A DNA stretch of 40,463 bases from a virus. A model generated the notes under the pieces. That model was not told the DNA's origin. It saw only the letters and a list, made by a program, of their open reading frames with translations, and ran no database searches. Position numbers and translations under genes: made by a program. Below are positions 13,346-22,609 of this stretch, in pieces. The stretch lies in IMG/VR virus record IMGVR_UViG_3300046373_000123, positions 1 through 40,463 of that record; one strand, written 5' to 3'. Each line of letters starts with the position of its first letter. Positions within the stretch are counted from its first letter, which is position 1.

Positions 13346-14530
13346 CTATATGTAGTAAGAGGAAATAAACGGTGTAAAGGATTGGCCTGCGATAGATGAA
13401 GTATTTTTGAAATAAATAGTTTGCGCTGTAATTATCGTGAGATCATCGAACGGTTCGTTATACCCTGAGTTTGTTGCAACACTTCCGCCGCCAAGAACCT
13501 TCTCCCCTATTCCTGACGAGGCGCTGGCCAAAAAAGATGAAACAACAGATCCTGACGATGATGCACTATGAATTACATACCCACAGATCTTCCTAGCATT
13601 TTTTGGAACGCTTGCTGAAAGCGATTGCGCCGTATATGAGTTGTTGTTCGAGCCTTGCGTAGCAGTGATGACAGGGCCGAAAATGACCTTTGCCCCTTCA
13701 ACGGCTCCGACAATGAACTGGCTGGACGCATTCGTTGGATACACGGTGAGCAGTGCCGACAGCGTGTACCCGGACGGCATATTCGCCCCGCCATAAACAG
13801 CCGGCGCGGCGGCGGCAGTCGCATTGGTGGCGAGCAGTGCAGCTGTTGCAGTGCCTGGGTTGTAAATCGCATACAGCGCCACAAAGCCGCTGACGGGCGC
13901 GGTGCCTGTATCCATGCCGCCGGCACCGGTCGTGGCAAGGTTGATCGTCTTGTTGAAGTTGCTAATGGTCCTGGCATAACTGCCGAGGGCCGACTTTACT
14001 ACCACTTCATCAGCGGTCAACGTGCCTGAAGCGCTCGCTGCGGCGATGTTCATCCTGATATTCAGGCTCGAACCAACAATCGCCGGGGCCTGCTGGGGGA
14101 TGCCTGAGCTGTAAATCAGAATCCACGACCCGCCGCCAACGCTGGAGTTGTACTGAAGGCAGATTTCGCCATTGGCGACGATCTCGCCACCCTGGAGCGC
14201 GCCATGCCACAGATCGACAATTGGCTTGGCCGTCAGTCCGTTCGGGCTGAAAGTGGCGGCGCCAGTGTTCACTGCTGCGGCTTTGGCGAGCAGCACCGTA
14301 CTGTCGCTGAGCGTGGTGATCGCCGGGGAGTACGTCGCCGTGATCGCATTCGCCGAACCGCCGGCTGTTGCAAAGTTGAACGCATTGCTTTGCGCGCCGT
14401 CGCGCAGCTGTGCGATATATGATGCATAGGTGCGCAGATAGTCGTCGATGAGCGATGGCGATTCAGATCCGGCAGGGCTGTTGCTGCCAGCCGTGGTCGA
14501 AAGATCATTGATCGAGGAAGGAAGCGGCAT
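13346..14530 (-). CDS. Tail fibre protein (394 aa)
   Basis: The N-terminus has the common phage fibre phrase (SLIDDYLRTYASYIAQLRDG) and TATYSPAITTLSDSTVLLAK, a module of many tail fibres that mounts them on the tail. The rest is Ser/Thr/Ala/Gly-rich, beta-type, and ends FTPFISSYYI. Start chosen at ATG 14530 (GGGATGAAAAA ahead); the frame runs 21 codons further. A terminator hairpin lies just upstream. The C-terminal third is likely receptor binding. Confidence 0.85.
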   Translation of the reverse strand: MPLPSSINDLSTTAGSNSPAGSESPSLIDDYLRTYASYIAQLRDGAQSNAFNFATAGGSANAITATYSPAITTLSDSTVLLAKAAAVNTGAATFSPNGLTAKPIVDLWHGALQGGEIVANGEICLQYNSSVGGGSWILIYSSGIPQQAPAIVGSSLNIRMNIAAASASGTLTADEVVVKSALGSYARTISNFNKTINLATTGAGGMDTGTAPVSGFVALYAIYNPGTATAALLATNATAAAAPAVYGGANMPSGYTLSALLTVYPTNASSQFIVGAVEGAKVIFGPVITATQGSNNNSYTAQSLSASVPKNARKICGYVIHSASSSGSVVSSFLASASSGIGEKVLGGGSVATNSGYNEPFDDLTIITAQTIYFKNTSSIAGQSFTPFISSYYI

Positions 14531-14544
14531 TTTTTCATCCCAAT

Positions 14545-14568
14545 AAAAAGCCAGCGCCAGGCTGGCTT
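14545..14568 (-). terminator. Intrinsic terminator between the structural genes and the tail fibre
   Basis: On the - strand AAGCCAGC pairs with GCTGGCTT around CTGGC, followed by TTTATT. It lies immediately upstream of the fibre ribosome site; on the + strand its end touches the ribosome site of the small + gene. Confidence 0.75.
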
Positions 14569-14578
14569 GGAGGCGTTG

Positions 14579-14743
14579 ATGGTTGGCGATCATTTATTGC
14601 AGGCAGTGCAAATCGGTGCCGTATTAATCGGCGTGCGACTGCTGGTCAAACTGGAAGACTGGCTGACGATCCTTGCCAAAAAGTATCTGCCGAAGGGCAG
14701 CCTTATCAGGAAGATTGTCCTAACCAAGCCCGACGAAGACTAG
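14579..14743 (+). CDS. Small + strand protein inside the late operon (54 aa)
   Basis: ATG 14579 follows TTGGAGGCGTTG, an excellent ribosome site, and runs to TAG 14743, filling the gap between two - strand genes. The product has a hydrophobic amphipathic N-terminal half (LLQAVQIGAVLIGVRLLVKL) and a basic C-terminal half ending KPDED. No other gene is possible in this gap on the - strand. Its opposite orientation suggests an independent moron; function unknown. Confidence 0.6.
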   Translation: MVGDHLLQAVQIGAVLIGVRLLVKLEDWLTILAKKYLPKGSLIRKIVLTKPDED

Positions 14744-14746
14744 CTG

Positions 14747-16957
14747 TTACTGGTGGGAAATCCCCAACAACCCAGGCCCAGTCAGGAGAGGCAGCAAGCT
14801 TGATTGTGGTTGCTTCGGCACTGTCATGTTTAATGGCGGATTCAGCGCTGAGCCAACATCAGCCATTTGTTTCGCCTTGCCAGCTGCAGTCACTGTCATG
14901 TTGAGCAGGCCATTGATTCCTGGAATTTTTGGCATCGTTTGAATAAAGCGCAATGCATTGGACGCAGTAGTAGATCCTGCTGGCTTCATTGGTGGATTCA
15001 TAATGTTGCCACCAGCGCGCAATACCCTTTGGTATTCAGCCCATCCATCAGTTCCGAAAAGAGCTTTACCTTTTTCCGGACCGATATTGTCGAGCGCCTT
15101 GCGCAGCCCATTGATTGTGAATGACCCGCCCGTTTCCCCCTGAAGTGTTGCCGAGTCGCGGATATAAGCCCGGGCAGCATCCTGCAGCGAACTCATGATC
15201 GGTACACCACGCTCACGTTCGAGCTGTGATAAGCCTTTGAGCTGATCAACTTTCATCTTCCCGACGATGTCCGGCAGATCCTCGGGTGCGTAGCTGCCCT
15301 TCAAGACCTTCTCGATCAATGGGCTGGCTTCCTGGAATCGGAACCGATCTGCGGCGGCCGCGCGCGCAGAGCGGAACGCCTCTGCAATGCCCGGGATCGC
15401 TTGCTCGCCAGGCTGGCCGGAACCGACGGGGCCAACACCACCTTGGAAAGGAACTAGCCCGCCTTCGCTGGAGCCTTGCGCTGCACCTGGGAGCCTTGCC
15501 TGCCCGCCAATTTGCGCTGCAGTGAACGGTTGTCTCGAATCGCCAGGGACCGAACCGGGACTGCGCATACCTGGTGCTGGGTTGAATGCCGCCGACTCAC
15601 CATTGTCGATCGCGTTGATCAAATGCTTTTTGACGATCCCGAGCGCTACGGCTTCAGCGCGATCATTGGTGCTGTAAATCCGGCCGTTCAGCGCTTGCAG
15701 GCGCTGCATTGCGGTACCCATGTCAAATGGCTCTTTGCCAGTGGTCGCTTTCTGGAACCAGCTCAGAGTGTCCGCCGGCAGCTTCGAGCCCAGCATCTGC
15801 TGATCAAGCTCCACGGAGGTATCGTTGACGAACTTGTGAGGGTCGAGTGGGATATCTCGGCCGGCGGTGTTGCGCGCGGCTTGATAAAGATCGTCGGCCT
15901 TAGCCTTCAAGCCCGCGTCATAGTCGGTGACGGACTTTTGCAGTGCTTGCCCGCGCTGATAATCCGTAGCTTCGCCTGCGCCTTTTCTCACGCCATAGAG
16001 CAGTGATCGGTTTGCATCAACGAATCTTTTCTGTAGCTGATCATCAACAGTGTTAAGTGTATTTTCCATCCACCACTGTTTAGGATCTCGACTCAGCCAG
16101 CCTCGTGTAGGCTTAATCCCAAGCGCATTAAAGTCGGCCATTCTTCCTAACTGTAATCCGTCAAGCTTATCAATATCCTCTATTGATTTTTTCCCTACAT
16201 TAATTACCTGCTCTCGTACTGTTTCTGGCAGAGATTGAAAATCGATGCCTTTCTGAGCCAGTTTCGCCGACACCTCCATTTCTATAGGCCCCCTTGGCGT
16301 TATAAGAGCTTTTACTCCACCGATAACGCCATCAGCAACGCTTCCAACTCCTCGGCCAACTGCTAAACCGGCTCCTCCACCGATACCACCTGCAATGCCA
16401 TTCTGAGCCCTTTCTAACAAAGATCCGGGCTGCGACAAGACGCCCAATGCTGCCCCGGCTCCAGCAGCTTGCTTATAGCTTGTTGGGGCGATTATGGCAT
16501 TCCCAGCGCCCTCTAAAAGACCACCTGCGGCTTTCACCGCAGGCATGGCGCGGGCCGCGCTAGCAGCCTGAATGGCTTTGCCTCCTGCCTGAAGACCACG
16601 ACCGCCGAGATAGGCCAGTCCAATCTGGCCGCCAATATTGCCGCCAAGTCCGGCGGGGTCAGACATCAGATCGTCATCCGCTCCCGGCGCGCGCTGCCAT
16701 CCGCGAGGCCAGAGGACTCCACCAAGCCCAACGCCTTCCATCAGATCTGCGACAGCCTTGCCGGCTCCAAGCGTTCCTTTCTCAAGCCAGCCACGCCCTT
16801 TTAGCCTGTCCGGAGTAGCTGCCAAGACTTGGCTTGGCGCTTGAGCAGGAGCGGTTGCAAGCTGTGCAGCAGCCGGTGGTGTCTCATCCCAAGCGATGCC
16901 GGCCGGGTCGATCTGCGGCGCGTCATCCCACTGAATCGAGCTTGGATCAATTGCCAT
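14747..16957 (-). CDS. Large internal virion / ejection-type protein (736 aa)
   Basis: N-terminal part has repeated IDPSSIQWDD / IDPAGIAWDE phrases, then an Ala/Gly-rich hydrophobic region (about 75-220, with GGIGGGAGLAVGRGVGSVAD), then a charged helical body (about 230-430 and 520-680). Such a mix is typical of proteins that leave the virion into the cell envelope with the DNA. It is the last of three consecutive internal-type genes. No enzyme motif is seen. Overlaps the next upstream gene by 11 bases. Class assignment is by position and composition. Confidence 0.7.
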   Translation of the reverse strand: MAIDPSSIQWDDAPQIDPAGIAWDETPPAAAQLATAPAQAPSQVLAATPDRLKGRGWLEKGTLGAGKAVADLMEGVGLGGVLWPRGWQRAPGADDDLMSDPAGLGGNIGGQIGLAYLGGRGLQAGGKAIQAASAARAMPAVKAAGGLLEGAGNAIIAPTSYKQAAGAGAALGVLSQPGSLLERAQNGIAGGIGGGAGLAVGRGVGSVADGVIGGVKALITPRGPIEMEVSAKLAQKGIDFQSLPETVREQVINVGKKSIEDIDKLDGLQLGRMADFNALGIKPTRGWLSRDPKQWWMENTLNTVDDQLQKRFVDANRSLLYGVRKGAGEATDYQRGQALQKSVTDYDAGLKAKADDLYQAARNTAGRDIPLDPHKFVNDTSVELDQQMLGSKLPADTLSWFQKATTGKEPFDMGTAMQRLQALNGRIYSTNDRAEAVALGIVKKHLINAIDNGESAAFNPAPGMRSPGSVPGDSRQPFTAAQIGGQARLPGAAQGSSEGGLVPFQGGVGPVGSGQPGEQAIPGIAEAFRSARAAAADRFRFQEASPLIEKVLKGSYAPEDLPDIVGKMKVDQLKGLSQLERERGVPIMSSLQDAARAYIRDSATLQGETGGSFTINGLRKALDNIGPEKGKALFGTDGWAEYQRVLRAGGNIMNPPMKPAGSTTASNALRFIQTMPKIPGINGLLNMTVTAAGKAKQMADVGSALNPPLNMTVPKQPQSSLLPLLTGPGLLGISHQ

Positions 16958-18173
16958 ACTCGATTCTCCCGTCAGAATATTGGATCACTTTGCGGCCGGC
17001 GGCGTCTCTGCCGGTGCGTACAATGCTGGCCTTCGGGGCTGCCGAGACAGGCTGTTGTTGAGCCGGCGCCTGCCCCGTGTTGCGGGCGACTATTTCCTCG
17101 AGCGCATCCATGGCAGCCGAGCGCTCAGCAGCAGGAATGGTCGGATCGCCAATTTTGCCAACCATCAGCTTGTAGTTCTCAACGTCGCGGTCAGACTGAG
17201 GGCCTTCCATGCGCGGCATCATCATCAGCATGTTGCCGCCGATAGCGCTGAGCTTCGCGGCATTCTGCGCCTCTGGCGTGGTGCGACCAAAGAAGCGATT
17301 GGCCTCGTCGCGTTTGGCGCCAAGCCCGCTGGCCGTTGCATTAGGCAAAATCTCACGCGCCTGGGTGATCAGGTCACCAAGCTTGCCCATGTTTTTCTGG
17401 TTTTTGACCGTTGCCTCGGCGAGCGGACCAGACTGAACTGTTCCACCCCCCTGGATCTGCGCGGGTCTAGCCTGACCGGTGCCTTTGTCGACCAGATAGC
17501 TCTGACCGTCTGCGCCCTGCACGATTTGCACGCGGGCGGCTTCTTTGTTGATGTTGTTCGCATCGTTCATGATGCTGTTCTGTTGGCGCTGGTTGGCAAT
17601 GCCCGCCCAGCCGCGCGCATTGGCGGCCTGCTCGGCAGGCGACATGCTCACATCAAAGCTCTGGCCTGTGGTAGGCACGGCGAACTGTTTGGTTGCGCCG
17701 AGATCCACCAGTTGCGGAGCGACATATGAGTCGATGGCATTGCCAACAGGCCGCCCATATTCGTCGTACTGCATGGTCTGCTTGCTGCCGTTGGCGCCAG
17801 GGACTTCAACGGTGCGCGCCACCTTGCTCAGCGTCGAGTTTGGAAGCTGGGCGTATTTGGCGATCTCTTCTGGAGGTATGGCCAGCGCAGCGGCGGATTT
17901 CCAGTCAAATGTGTTGTTCCCATCCGCATCTTTTCCATAAAGGGTTGGGATGGTCTCGGCCTGGCGCTGGAGCAATTGGGCTTTTTGCTGCTTCAGTGCG
18001 TTCGAGCTGGCAGCAGAGTATCCGGCGATTCCAGAAAGACCTGCAGCACCGAGCGTATTCAGCGGGCCACGATCTGTGCGCGCACTCGCCAGTCCACCGA
18101 AAGCGGCGGCCAGCAGGCCTTGGCCGGCAGGAGTCTTGGCAAAGTCGAGAAGACCATTCAGTCCATCAGCCAT
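16947..18173 (-). CDS. Putative internal virion protein (408 aa)
   Basis: ATG 18173 has GGGAGGGTTTGAA ahead. N-terminal Gly/Ala-rich segment (DFAKTPAGQGLLAAAFGGLA), a Gln-rich helix (ALKQQKAQLLQRQAET), then a long helical and loop region; C-terminus SIVRTGRDAAGRKVIQYSDG reads like a small beta hairpin. Part of the internal-protein cluster. No enzyme motif. Confidence 0.65.
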   Translation of the reverse strand: MADGLNGLLDFAKTPAGQGLLAAAFGGLASARTDRGPLNTLGAAGLSGIAGYSAASSNALKQQKAQLLQRQAETIPTLYGKDADGNNTFDWKSAAALAIPPEEIAKYAQLPNSTLSKVARTVEVPGANGSKQTMQYDEYGRPVGNAIDSYVAPQLVDLGATKQFAVPTTGQSFDVSMSPAEQAANARGWAGIANQRQQNSIMNDANNINKEAARVQIVQGADGQSYLVDKGTGQARPAQIQGGGTVQSGPLAEATVKNQKNMGKLGDLITQAREILPNATASGLGAKRDEANRFFGRTTPEAQNAAKLSAIGGNMLMMMPRMEGPQSDRDVENYKLMVGKIGDPTIPAAERSAAMDALEEIVARNTGQAPAQQQPVSAAPKASIVRTGRDAAGRKVIQYSDGRIEYGN

Positions 18174-18174
18174 T

Positions 18175-18894
18175 TCAAACCCTCCCCATGCCGGCGCGGC
18201 GCTGCATTGCATACTGTTGACGTTGGGCGATCAGCGGGTTCGGCTGACCCTGGGCAATTTGGGCCAGAGTCTGTGGCCCGCTCATGTTCTGTTGCGCAGG
18301 GCCGCTTGCCATAGGCTGCTGCTGTTGACCCTGGGCCAGCAACCCGTACACCTTCTGGCCTGTGCTAGCAGCGTCCATGTAGGGCTTGGCCTGGGTATTG
18401 AAGTTCGACAGGCTGCTGCCCATGGAGCCGAGCAGGCCTGGAGATGATCCTCCGGCGTATGCGGCGCTTCCTGCCTGACCTGTCACCAGTGGCTGGCCAA
18501 GGCCATAGCCAGCAGTCGCGCCAGTGCTACCAGCGGTTCCAGCTGCGCCGGCCGCCCCTGCTCCACCAGATCCGCCACCGAGCAGGCCGCCGGCTGCACC
18601 ACCTGCGGCACCGCCGGCATAAATCGAGGCGATCGTTTTGGCGATAGTGTGCATGGTCTTGCCCGGACCGGTGTTGATCCCTGCGTCTTGGGCTTCTTCA
18701 TAGCGCTGCGGCGCTGCACCACCCCACTGATCCACCAGCGGCTTGTCATTGGTGCCAAGGACCTTGTTCCAGACATCGGTCGAGAACGGATCTGCCGATC
18801 CATAGAGCAGGCGCGCCGGGTTCTGGCCGACCTGTTTGCCCATGGCGCCAAGGTTGAACAGCTCGAAGCTGCCGACATCACCGAGGAAACTCAT
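18175..18894 (-). CDS. Gly/Ala-rich putative internal virion protein (239 aa)
   Basis: N-terminal segment (SFELFNLGAMGKQVGQNPAR, LLYGSADPFSTDVWNKVLG) then a long Gly/Ala region (about 85-150), hydrophobic and flexible, which could insert in membrane. The C-terminus is Gln-rich. Overlaps the upstream gene (ATGA). Assigned to the ejection group by position and composition. Confidence 0.65.
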   Translation of the reverse strand: MSFLGDVGSFELFNLGAMGKQVGQNPARLLYGSADPFSTDVWNKVLGTNDKPLVDQWGGAAPQRYEEAQDAGINTGPGKTMHTIAKTIASIYAGGAAGGAAGGLLGGGSGGAGAAGAAGTAGSTGATAGYGLGQPLVTGQAGSAAYAGGSSPGLLGSMGSSLSNFNTQAKPYMDAASTGQKVYGLLAQGQQQQPMASGPAQQNMSGPQTLAQIAQGQPNPLIAQRQQYAMQRRAGMGRV

Positions 18895-19862
18895 TTACCA
18901 CCCCCGCCAGATTGCTTGGTAGTCGTCGTGTTGCCGAGGCCAGACCCAAACACGCCAGACATGGCCGCCAACTTCTTGTATGGATCGTTTTGCATGTCGG
19001 ACCAGTTCTGATACAGGGCATCGAGCTGTTGCTGGCTATTGTCCTGATACATGTTGGCGGCGTTCATGAAGTTGTTGGCGACGTTAAGGCTCTGGCTCTC
19101 GTAACCCGGTGCGAGGCCCAACATCTGCCCCCTGAGCTGGTCGTTGCGGCTCGCGTAGTCCTGGCCAAGGCCAGCATTGAACTGATTGGTCTGCAGGTTT
19201 CGATTGAGCTGGTTCTCGGCCAAGCCTTGCTGCGCGGTGTAGTCCTGCATGCGCATGCTTGCCGCCGTGTTGCCGAGGTTCTTGGTCAGATCGTTGAGCG
19301 AGTTTTGAGTGGCCGTCTGATTTCCGGTGTTCCCGAACGATCCAGAGCCCACCATTTGCGTAGTGAGAGCAGGCGCCACGGCATCGTTGTAGTTTCGGGT
19401 GATATCGCCCATGGCGGCATCGATATTCTGCTGGAGGTACTGGTTCTGGCCGGCGTACTGGTTGGTGCCACCGTTGCCGATGTAGCCGTATGGGTTTTCA
19501 GTAGCGGCCTTGCCAGAATTCAAGGAGTTCGTGACGGTATTTCTGGCGGCGTTCATTGATGGATCGCCGTAGTTGAAGATCTGCCCAAGGCGCGTGGTGG
19601 CAGAGTTCTGGAAGTCGTTCATACCGGCAACTTGCTGACCGCCATACGACTGATATGGCGTATTCGAGAGGTCCATCGCCTTGCTGCTATACGCTGCAGC
19701 GAGCGGCTTCAGTTCGGTCGGGATTGACTGCGTCGTCGAGCTGTTCGAGCCACCACCACCTTTGTGCGGCCGCAGTACGTCGCCTGGGAACGCTGGCAAC
19801 GCACCAATGGCCGGGCCGCCAAATTCTGCGCTGAGCTGCGCATTCAGGGTTTCAATGTTCAC
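18891..19862 (-). CDS. Asn/Gln-rich structural protein, possible internal or tail component (323 aa)
   Basis: Very rich in Asn, Gln, Gly and Thr; helical repeats such as NQYAGQNQYLQQNIDAAMGD and MRMQDYTAQQGLAENQLNRN suggest a filamentous or coiled assembly. C-terminus ends in a Thr and Gly tail. It precedes the internal-protein genes and follows the acetyltransferase-like gene with overlap. Similar proteins occur in podovirus structural cassettes; exact role unknown. Confidence 0.65.
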   Translation of the reverse strand: MNIETLNAQLSAEFGGPAIGALPAFPGDVLRPHKGGGGSNSSTTQSIPTELKPLAAAYSSKAMDLSNTPYQSYGGQQVAGMNDFQNSATTRLGQIFNYGDPSMNAARNTVTNSLNSGKAATENPYGYIGNGGTNQYAGQNQYLQQNIDAAMGDITRNYNDAVAPALTTQMVGSGSFGNTGNQTATQNSLNDLTKNLGNTAASMRMQDYTAQQGLAENQLNRNLQTNQFNAGLGQDYASRNDQLRGQMLGLAPGYESQSLNVANNFMNAANMYQDNSQQQLDALYQNWSDMQNDPYKKLAAMSGVFGSGLGNTTTTKQSGGGGK

Positions 19863-20269
19863 AGTTCAACCTCCAGAGTTTGGTAGACCGGCGAAAAACC
19901 ACAACGCTGGCGATAGAGTCGCGCCTGAGCCGGGCGGGCGGCGCAGCGCAGCCTCAAGCATCCAAATGCATGCGCCATGGTCTTGATCTCGTCGAAGAAT
20001 TCTTCGAATCGCCCGTGCGGGGCATACATCTCGTAGACGTACAGGACGCGGAAGTTCGGCAACTGCTCAACACCGATGACGCCCCAGCCTGCGATCGAGT
20101 TGTCTCGATCAAGGCGGATCAATGTCCGATCGCCTCGGCTGAGCATCATCTTGAGCTGATCACCCGTTATTTCGCCGCCAGAGGTTGCGCAGGCGAGCGC
20201 GAGCTTGTCCGCGCCATCCCGCCAAGCCATGTCGATGTGCGTCGCTGGGACCACAATGATTTTGTTCAT
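19859..20269 (-). CDS. GNAT-like acetyltransferase in the structural operon (136 aa)
   Basis: The C-terminal RPAQARLYRQRCGFSPVYQT is the GNAT end motif (A-x-x-LY-x3-GF). The middle (FRVLYVYEMYAPHGRFEEFF) could be the acetyl-CoA strand-helix region; the classical Q/R-x-x-G-x-G/A loop is not clear. Start ATG 20269 overlaps the upstream stop. Such proteins are found among phage head and tail genes, substrate unknown. Confidence 0.65.
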   Translation of the reverse strand: MNKIIVVPATHIDMAWRDGADKLALACATSGGEITGDQLKMMLSRGDRTLIRLDRDNSIAGWGVIGVEQLPNFRVLYVYEMYAPHGRFEEFFDEIKTMAHAFGCLRLRCAARPAQARLYRQRCGFSPVYQTLEVEL

Positions 20270-20562
20270 CAGTTCCCCGTCAGGCAGCGTTTCTGTACCC
20301 AGGTCCCTGGGGTGCCAGAGGCCACACACTTCCAGCCGTCAATGAAGTATTTGGAGCCGGCCGTTCCAAGCTCTAATGGTGTCGAGTTCCTGACCTCATC
20401 GCCCTGAATCCAGTCACCACTGGTTGGGGCAGCCGTAAGGGCGGTGTAAAACCCCGCAATGCGCCCTTCTGAAATCAGGTTTACCTGCACGGCGTGTTCG
20501 CGCAGCTCGCGCTGCAGAACAGGATCATTCGTCGCAACTGTTGGAGTTGTTCTGAGCTTCAT
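20269..20562 (-). CDS. Small structural-operon protein (97 aa)
   Basis: Residues 10-38 read as beta or helix (LQRELREHAVQVNLISEGRI), C-terminal KYFIDGWKCVASGTPGTWVQ resembles an end motif of fibre or decoration proteins. It overlaps both neighbours by a base or four. Function unknown; probably a minor tail or fibre component. Confidence 0.6.
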   Translation of the reverse strand: MKLRTTPTVATNDPVLQRELREHAVQVNLISEGRIAGFYTALTAAPTSGDWIQGDEVRNSTPLELGTAGSKYFIDGWKCVASGTPGTWVQKRCLTGN

Positions 20563-22007
20563 CAGCGCCTCCCCGCCGGAGCGATGTCGGCATCCATGTG
20601 CGTGACCCGAACCGGCCCAGTGAAGGTAAAAGTCGCCTTGTGCCAGCGGGCCGACTGACGTACGTCAAATTTGCCGTCCAGCACCGAACCACTGTCGCCG
20701 GCCGTGAAACCGACACCGGAGTTCATCTGCACGAAGGTCTGTACCGATGCTGACTGTGGTGCCCGGGCATAGCGCAGGCGGATTTTGTTCAACGCCATGA
20801 CAGCATCATCATCGCCAACCTCGCCCGTGGTCATGGAGCTTGCAGTGGACGTTCCGGTCATGGCCTGGAGCTGGTGGGATGTGTTGAAAATCGACAGCGA
20901 TTTGCCGCCAGCCAGCCAGAACTGAGAATCAAAGGAGTACGACGACAGGCCGTCGATGGTCGGCGATATGGAAGACAGGCCATCGATAGTGACGCCGCCG
21001 GAGATGTAGTTGAGCGCAGCCTCAATGCTGCGATTGGCAATGCCCCATTTCCTGGCCGTGACGTGATAAACGAGCGCCGAGTTGGGCGACGTGGCATCCA
21101 GCGATGGGTAGAACACCCATACCAGATTCTTCTGCCGATCGAATACGCAGATCGTCTTGTAGCGATAGGACGGGTTCGAATTATCGAAGAAGAACTGCCG
21201 AACGAACCCGTCGGCGACCGGCACAGGACGCGTGCCGTCATAGATCCAGATGTTGTCGTCGCCGACGAAGAAATGCGCGCCGCCGATATCGCAGATCGCC
21301 TCTTTGCCAACGCATCCAGCCTCTCCGCCCGGAACCTGAATCCAGTTCCAAACCGTTGGTGCACCAACATACTGCCCCAGATACATCGACTTCATCTTGT
21401 AGGCGATGGCGTACTCACCAAGGCGCATGCCGGCGGTGAGCTTGCCCGCCGTCGCAACCAGACGACCCGACGTGGCCTGGGTCGCGATGCTGGGCGTCCA
21501 CGACGTATCATCAAACGCCGCGCAGCAGTGCCAGCCATCTGGCTTTTCCGAACCGTCATTCGTGTTCAGAGCCATGACGAACGCGCCAACACTGAACAGA
21601 ATCTCAGCCTTCGGCGCGGTTGCCACGTCAGCGAATGAGGCGCCGGTGGAGCGCTGGATTACGTCTGCCCGGTTCGCGCACAGCGTGGCATCGCCGAACT
21701 GAGTGATCGACCAGCGCGTGTCAATGCCGCCGTTATAGGCGGCGACACGCCCGATATCCGTCCAGCTCCCGGCAGAAAGCTCGTACAGCTTCGTGGTGGT
21801 GCCGGCAATGATGCGGCGCGTATCGTCCAGCTTGGTCACCACCGCCGCACCAATGCAGGCCGCTGCAATGGCAGGCGTTGAGGCTGGCGTGGCAGGTTCA
21901 GGCGCACCTTCCATTCCATTCAGGTATGGAATCAGGTTCGAGCAGCCAGAAATCAGCCCTGGGGTTGTGACGTCAGCATCTGGCGCAAAACCGGTCAGCG
22001 GGATCAT
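20562..22007 (-). CDS. Tail protein, likely nozzle or beta-propeller (481 aa)
   Basis: Beta-rich protein with blade-like phrases (TTKLYELSAGSWTDIGRVAA, RRIIAGTT, WIYDGTRPVPVADGFVRQFF, NLVWVFYPS). The opening (IPLTGFAPDADVTTPGLISG) is typical of podovirus stump proteins of the P22 gp10 / T7 gp12 class of tail nozzle. It follows the adaptor gene directly, in line with head-to-tail order. Specific fold is inferred. Confidence 0.72.
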   Translation of the reverse strand: MIPLTGFAPDADVTTPGLISGCSNLIPYLNGMEGAPEPATPASTPAIAAACIGAAVVTKLDDTRRIIAGTTTKLYELSAGSWTDIGRVAAYNGGIDTRWSITQFGDATLCANRADVIQRSTGASFADVATAPKAEILFSVGAFVMALNTNDGSEKPDGWHCCAAFDDTSWTPSIATQATSGRLVATAGKLTAGMRLGEYAIAYKMKSMYLGQYVGAPTVWNWIQVPGGEAGCVGKEAICDIGGAHFFVGDDNIWIYDGTRPVPVADGFVRQFFFDNSNPSYRYKTICVFDRQKNLVWVFYPSLDATSPNSALVYHVTARKWGIANRSIEAALNYISGGVTIDGLSSISPTIDGLSSYSFDSQFWLAGGKSLSIFNTSHQLQAMTGTSTASSMTTGEVGDDDAVMALNKIRLRYARAPQSASVQTFVQMNSGVGFTAGDSGSVLDGKFDVRQSARWHKATFTFTGPVRVTHMDADIAPAGRR

Positions 22008-22609
22008 CGCGAACGTACCTTCATGGTCGAACCGCTATACCAGTCAACCCCATTGATGCTGTCGATCGCCTTCTCGTATAGCGATGCCCACACAGGCAGG
22101 CGCTCGTCATTCATGATGAACGGCGTGGCAGCCAGCAGCGCGGCATAGAGGTAGGCATTCGGCCAGTTGTTCAGCAGCCAGTTGGTCTGGCTGGCGTCAG
22201 AGAGAGCAGGGATTCGTTGCTGATAGGTGAGCTCAAGCGAATATACGGCGTCGGGGATCGGCGCGAGCTCCACATTGCCGCCGACCACAGTGAACACAAC
22301 GGGTTGGCCTGATCCATTGGCCGCGTAGTCGATGCTCAGCTCATCTGGCGAGCGATAGGACAGCGGCTGGTTGTAAGTTCCGACCACCTGAATCCGGCGC
22401 ATTTCCAACATGTCGGTCGGCAGCGCGACTGTCTTGGTGCCTGCAACCGTCGAAAGCGTCACCTTGGCTTCCATGGATCGCGTCTTGAGGTCTGTGCTGA
22501 GCTGCGCCTCGGCCATGGTGATGAAGTCAGGGATGTTCGCCGATAGGTCGTTACGGTTGAGCCAGGACGCCACAGACGCCTGAAGCTCGGCGTAGTTGGT
22601 GATGCTCAT
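22004..22609 (-). CDS. Head-tail adaptor protein (201 aa)
   Basis: N-terminus NYAELQASVASWLNRNDLSA and IPDFITMAEAQLSTDLKTRS are the signature of podovirus adaptor proteins (P22 gp4 / SU10-type class) that ring the portal. The C-terminus (LNNWPNAYLYAALLAATPFI) closes the fold. ATG 22609 with AGGGCAGAGT ahead; overlaps upstream by four bases. Confidence 0.82.
   Translation of the reverse strand: MSITNYAELQASVASWLNRNDLSANIPDFITMAEAQLSTDLKTRSMEAKVTLSTVAGTKTVALPTDMLEMRRIQVVGTYNQPLSYRSPDELSIDYAANGSGQPVVFTVVGGNVELAPIPDAVYSLELTYQQRIPALSDASQTNWLLNNWPNAYLYAALLAATPFIMNDERLPVWASLYEKAIDSINGVDWYSGSTMKVRSR

Noticed and set aside
13346-14530. Diversity-generating retroelement at the tail fibre
   Set aside because: No reverse transcriptase gene and no template/variable repeat pair seen in the window.
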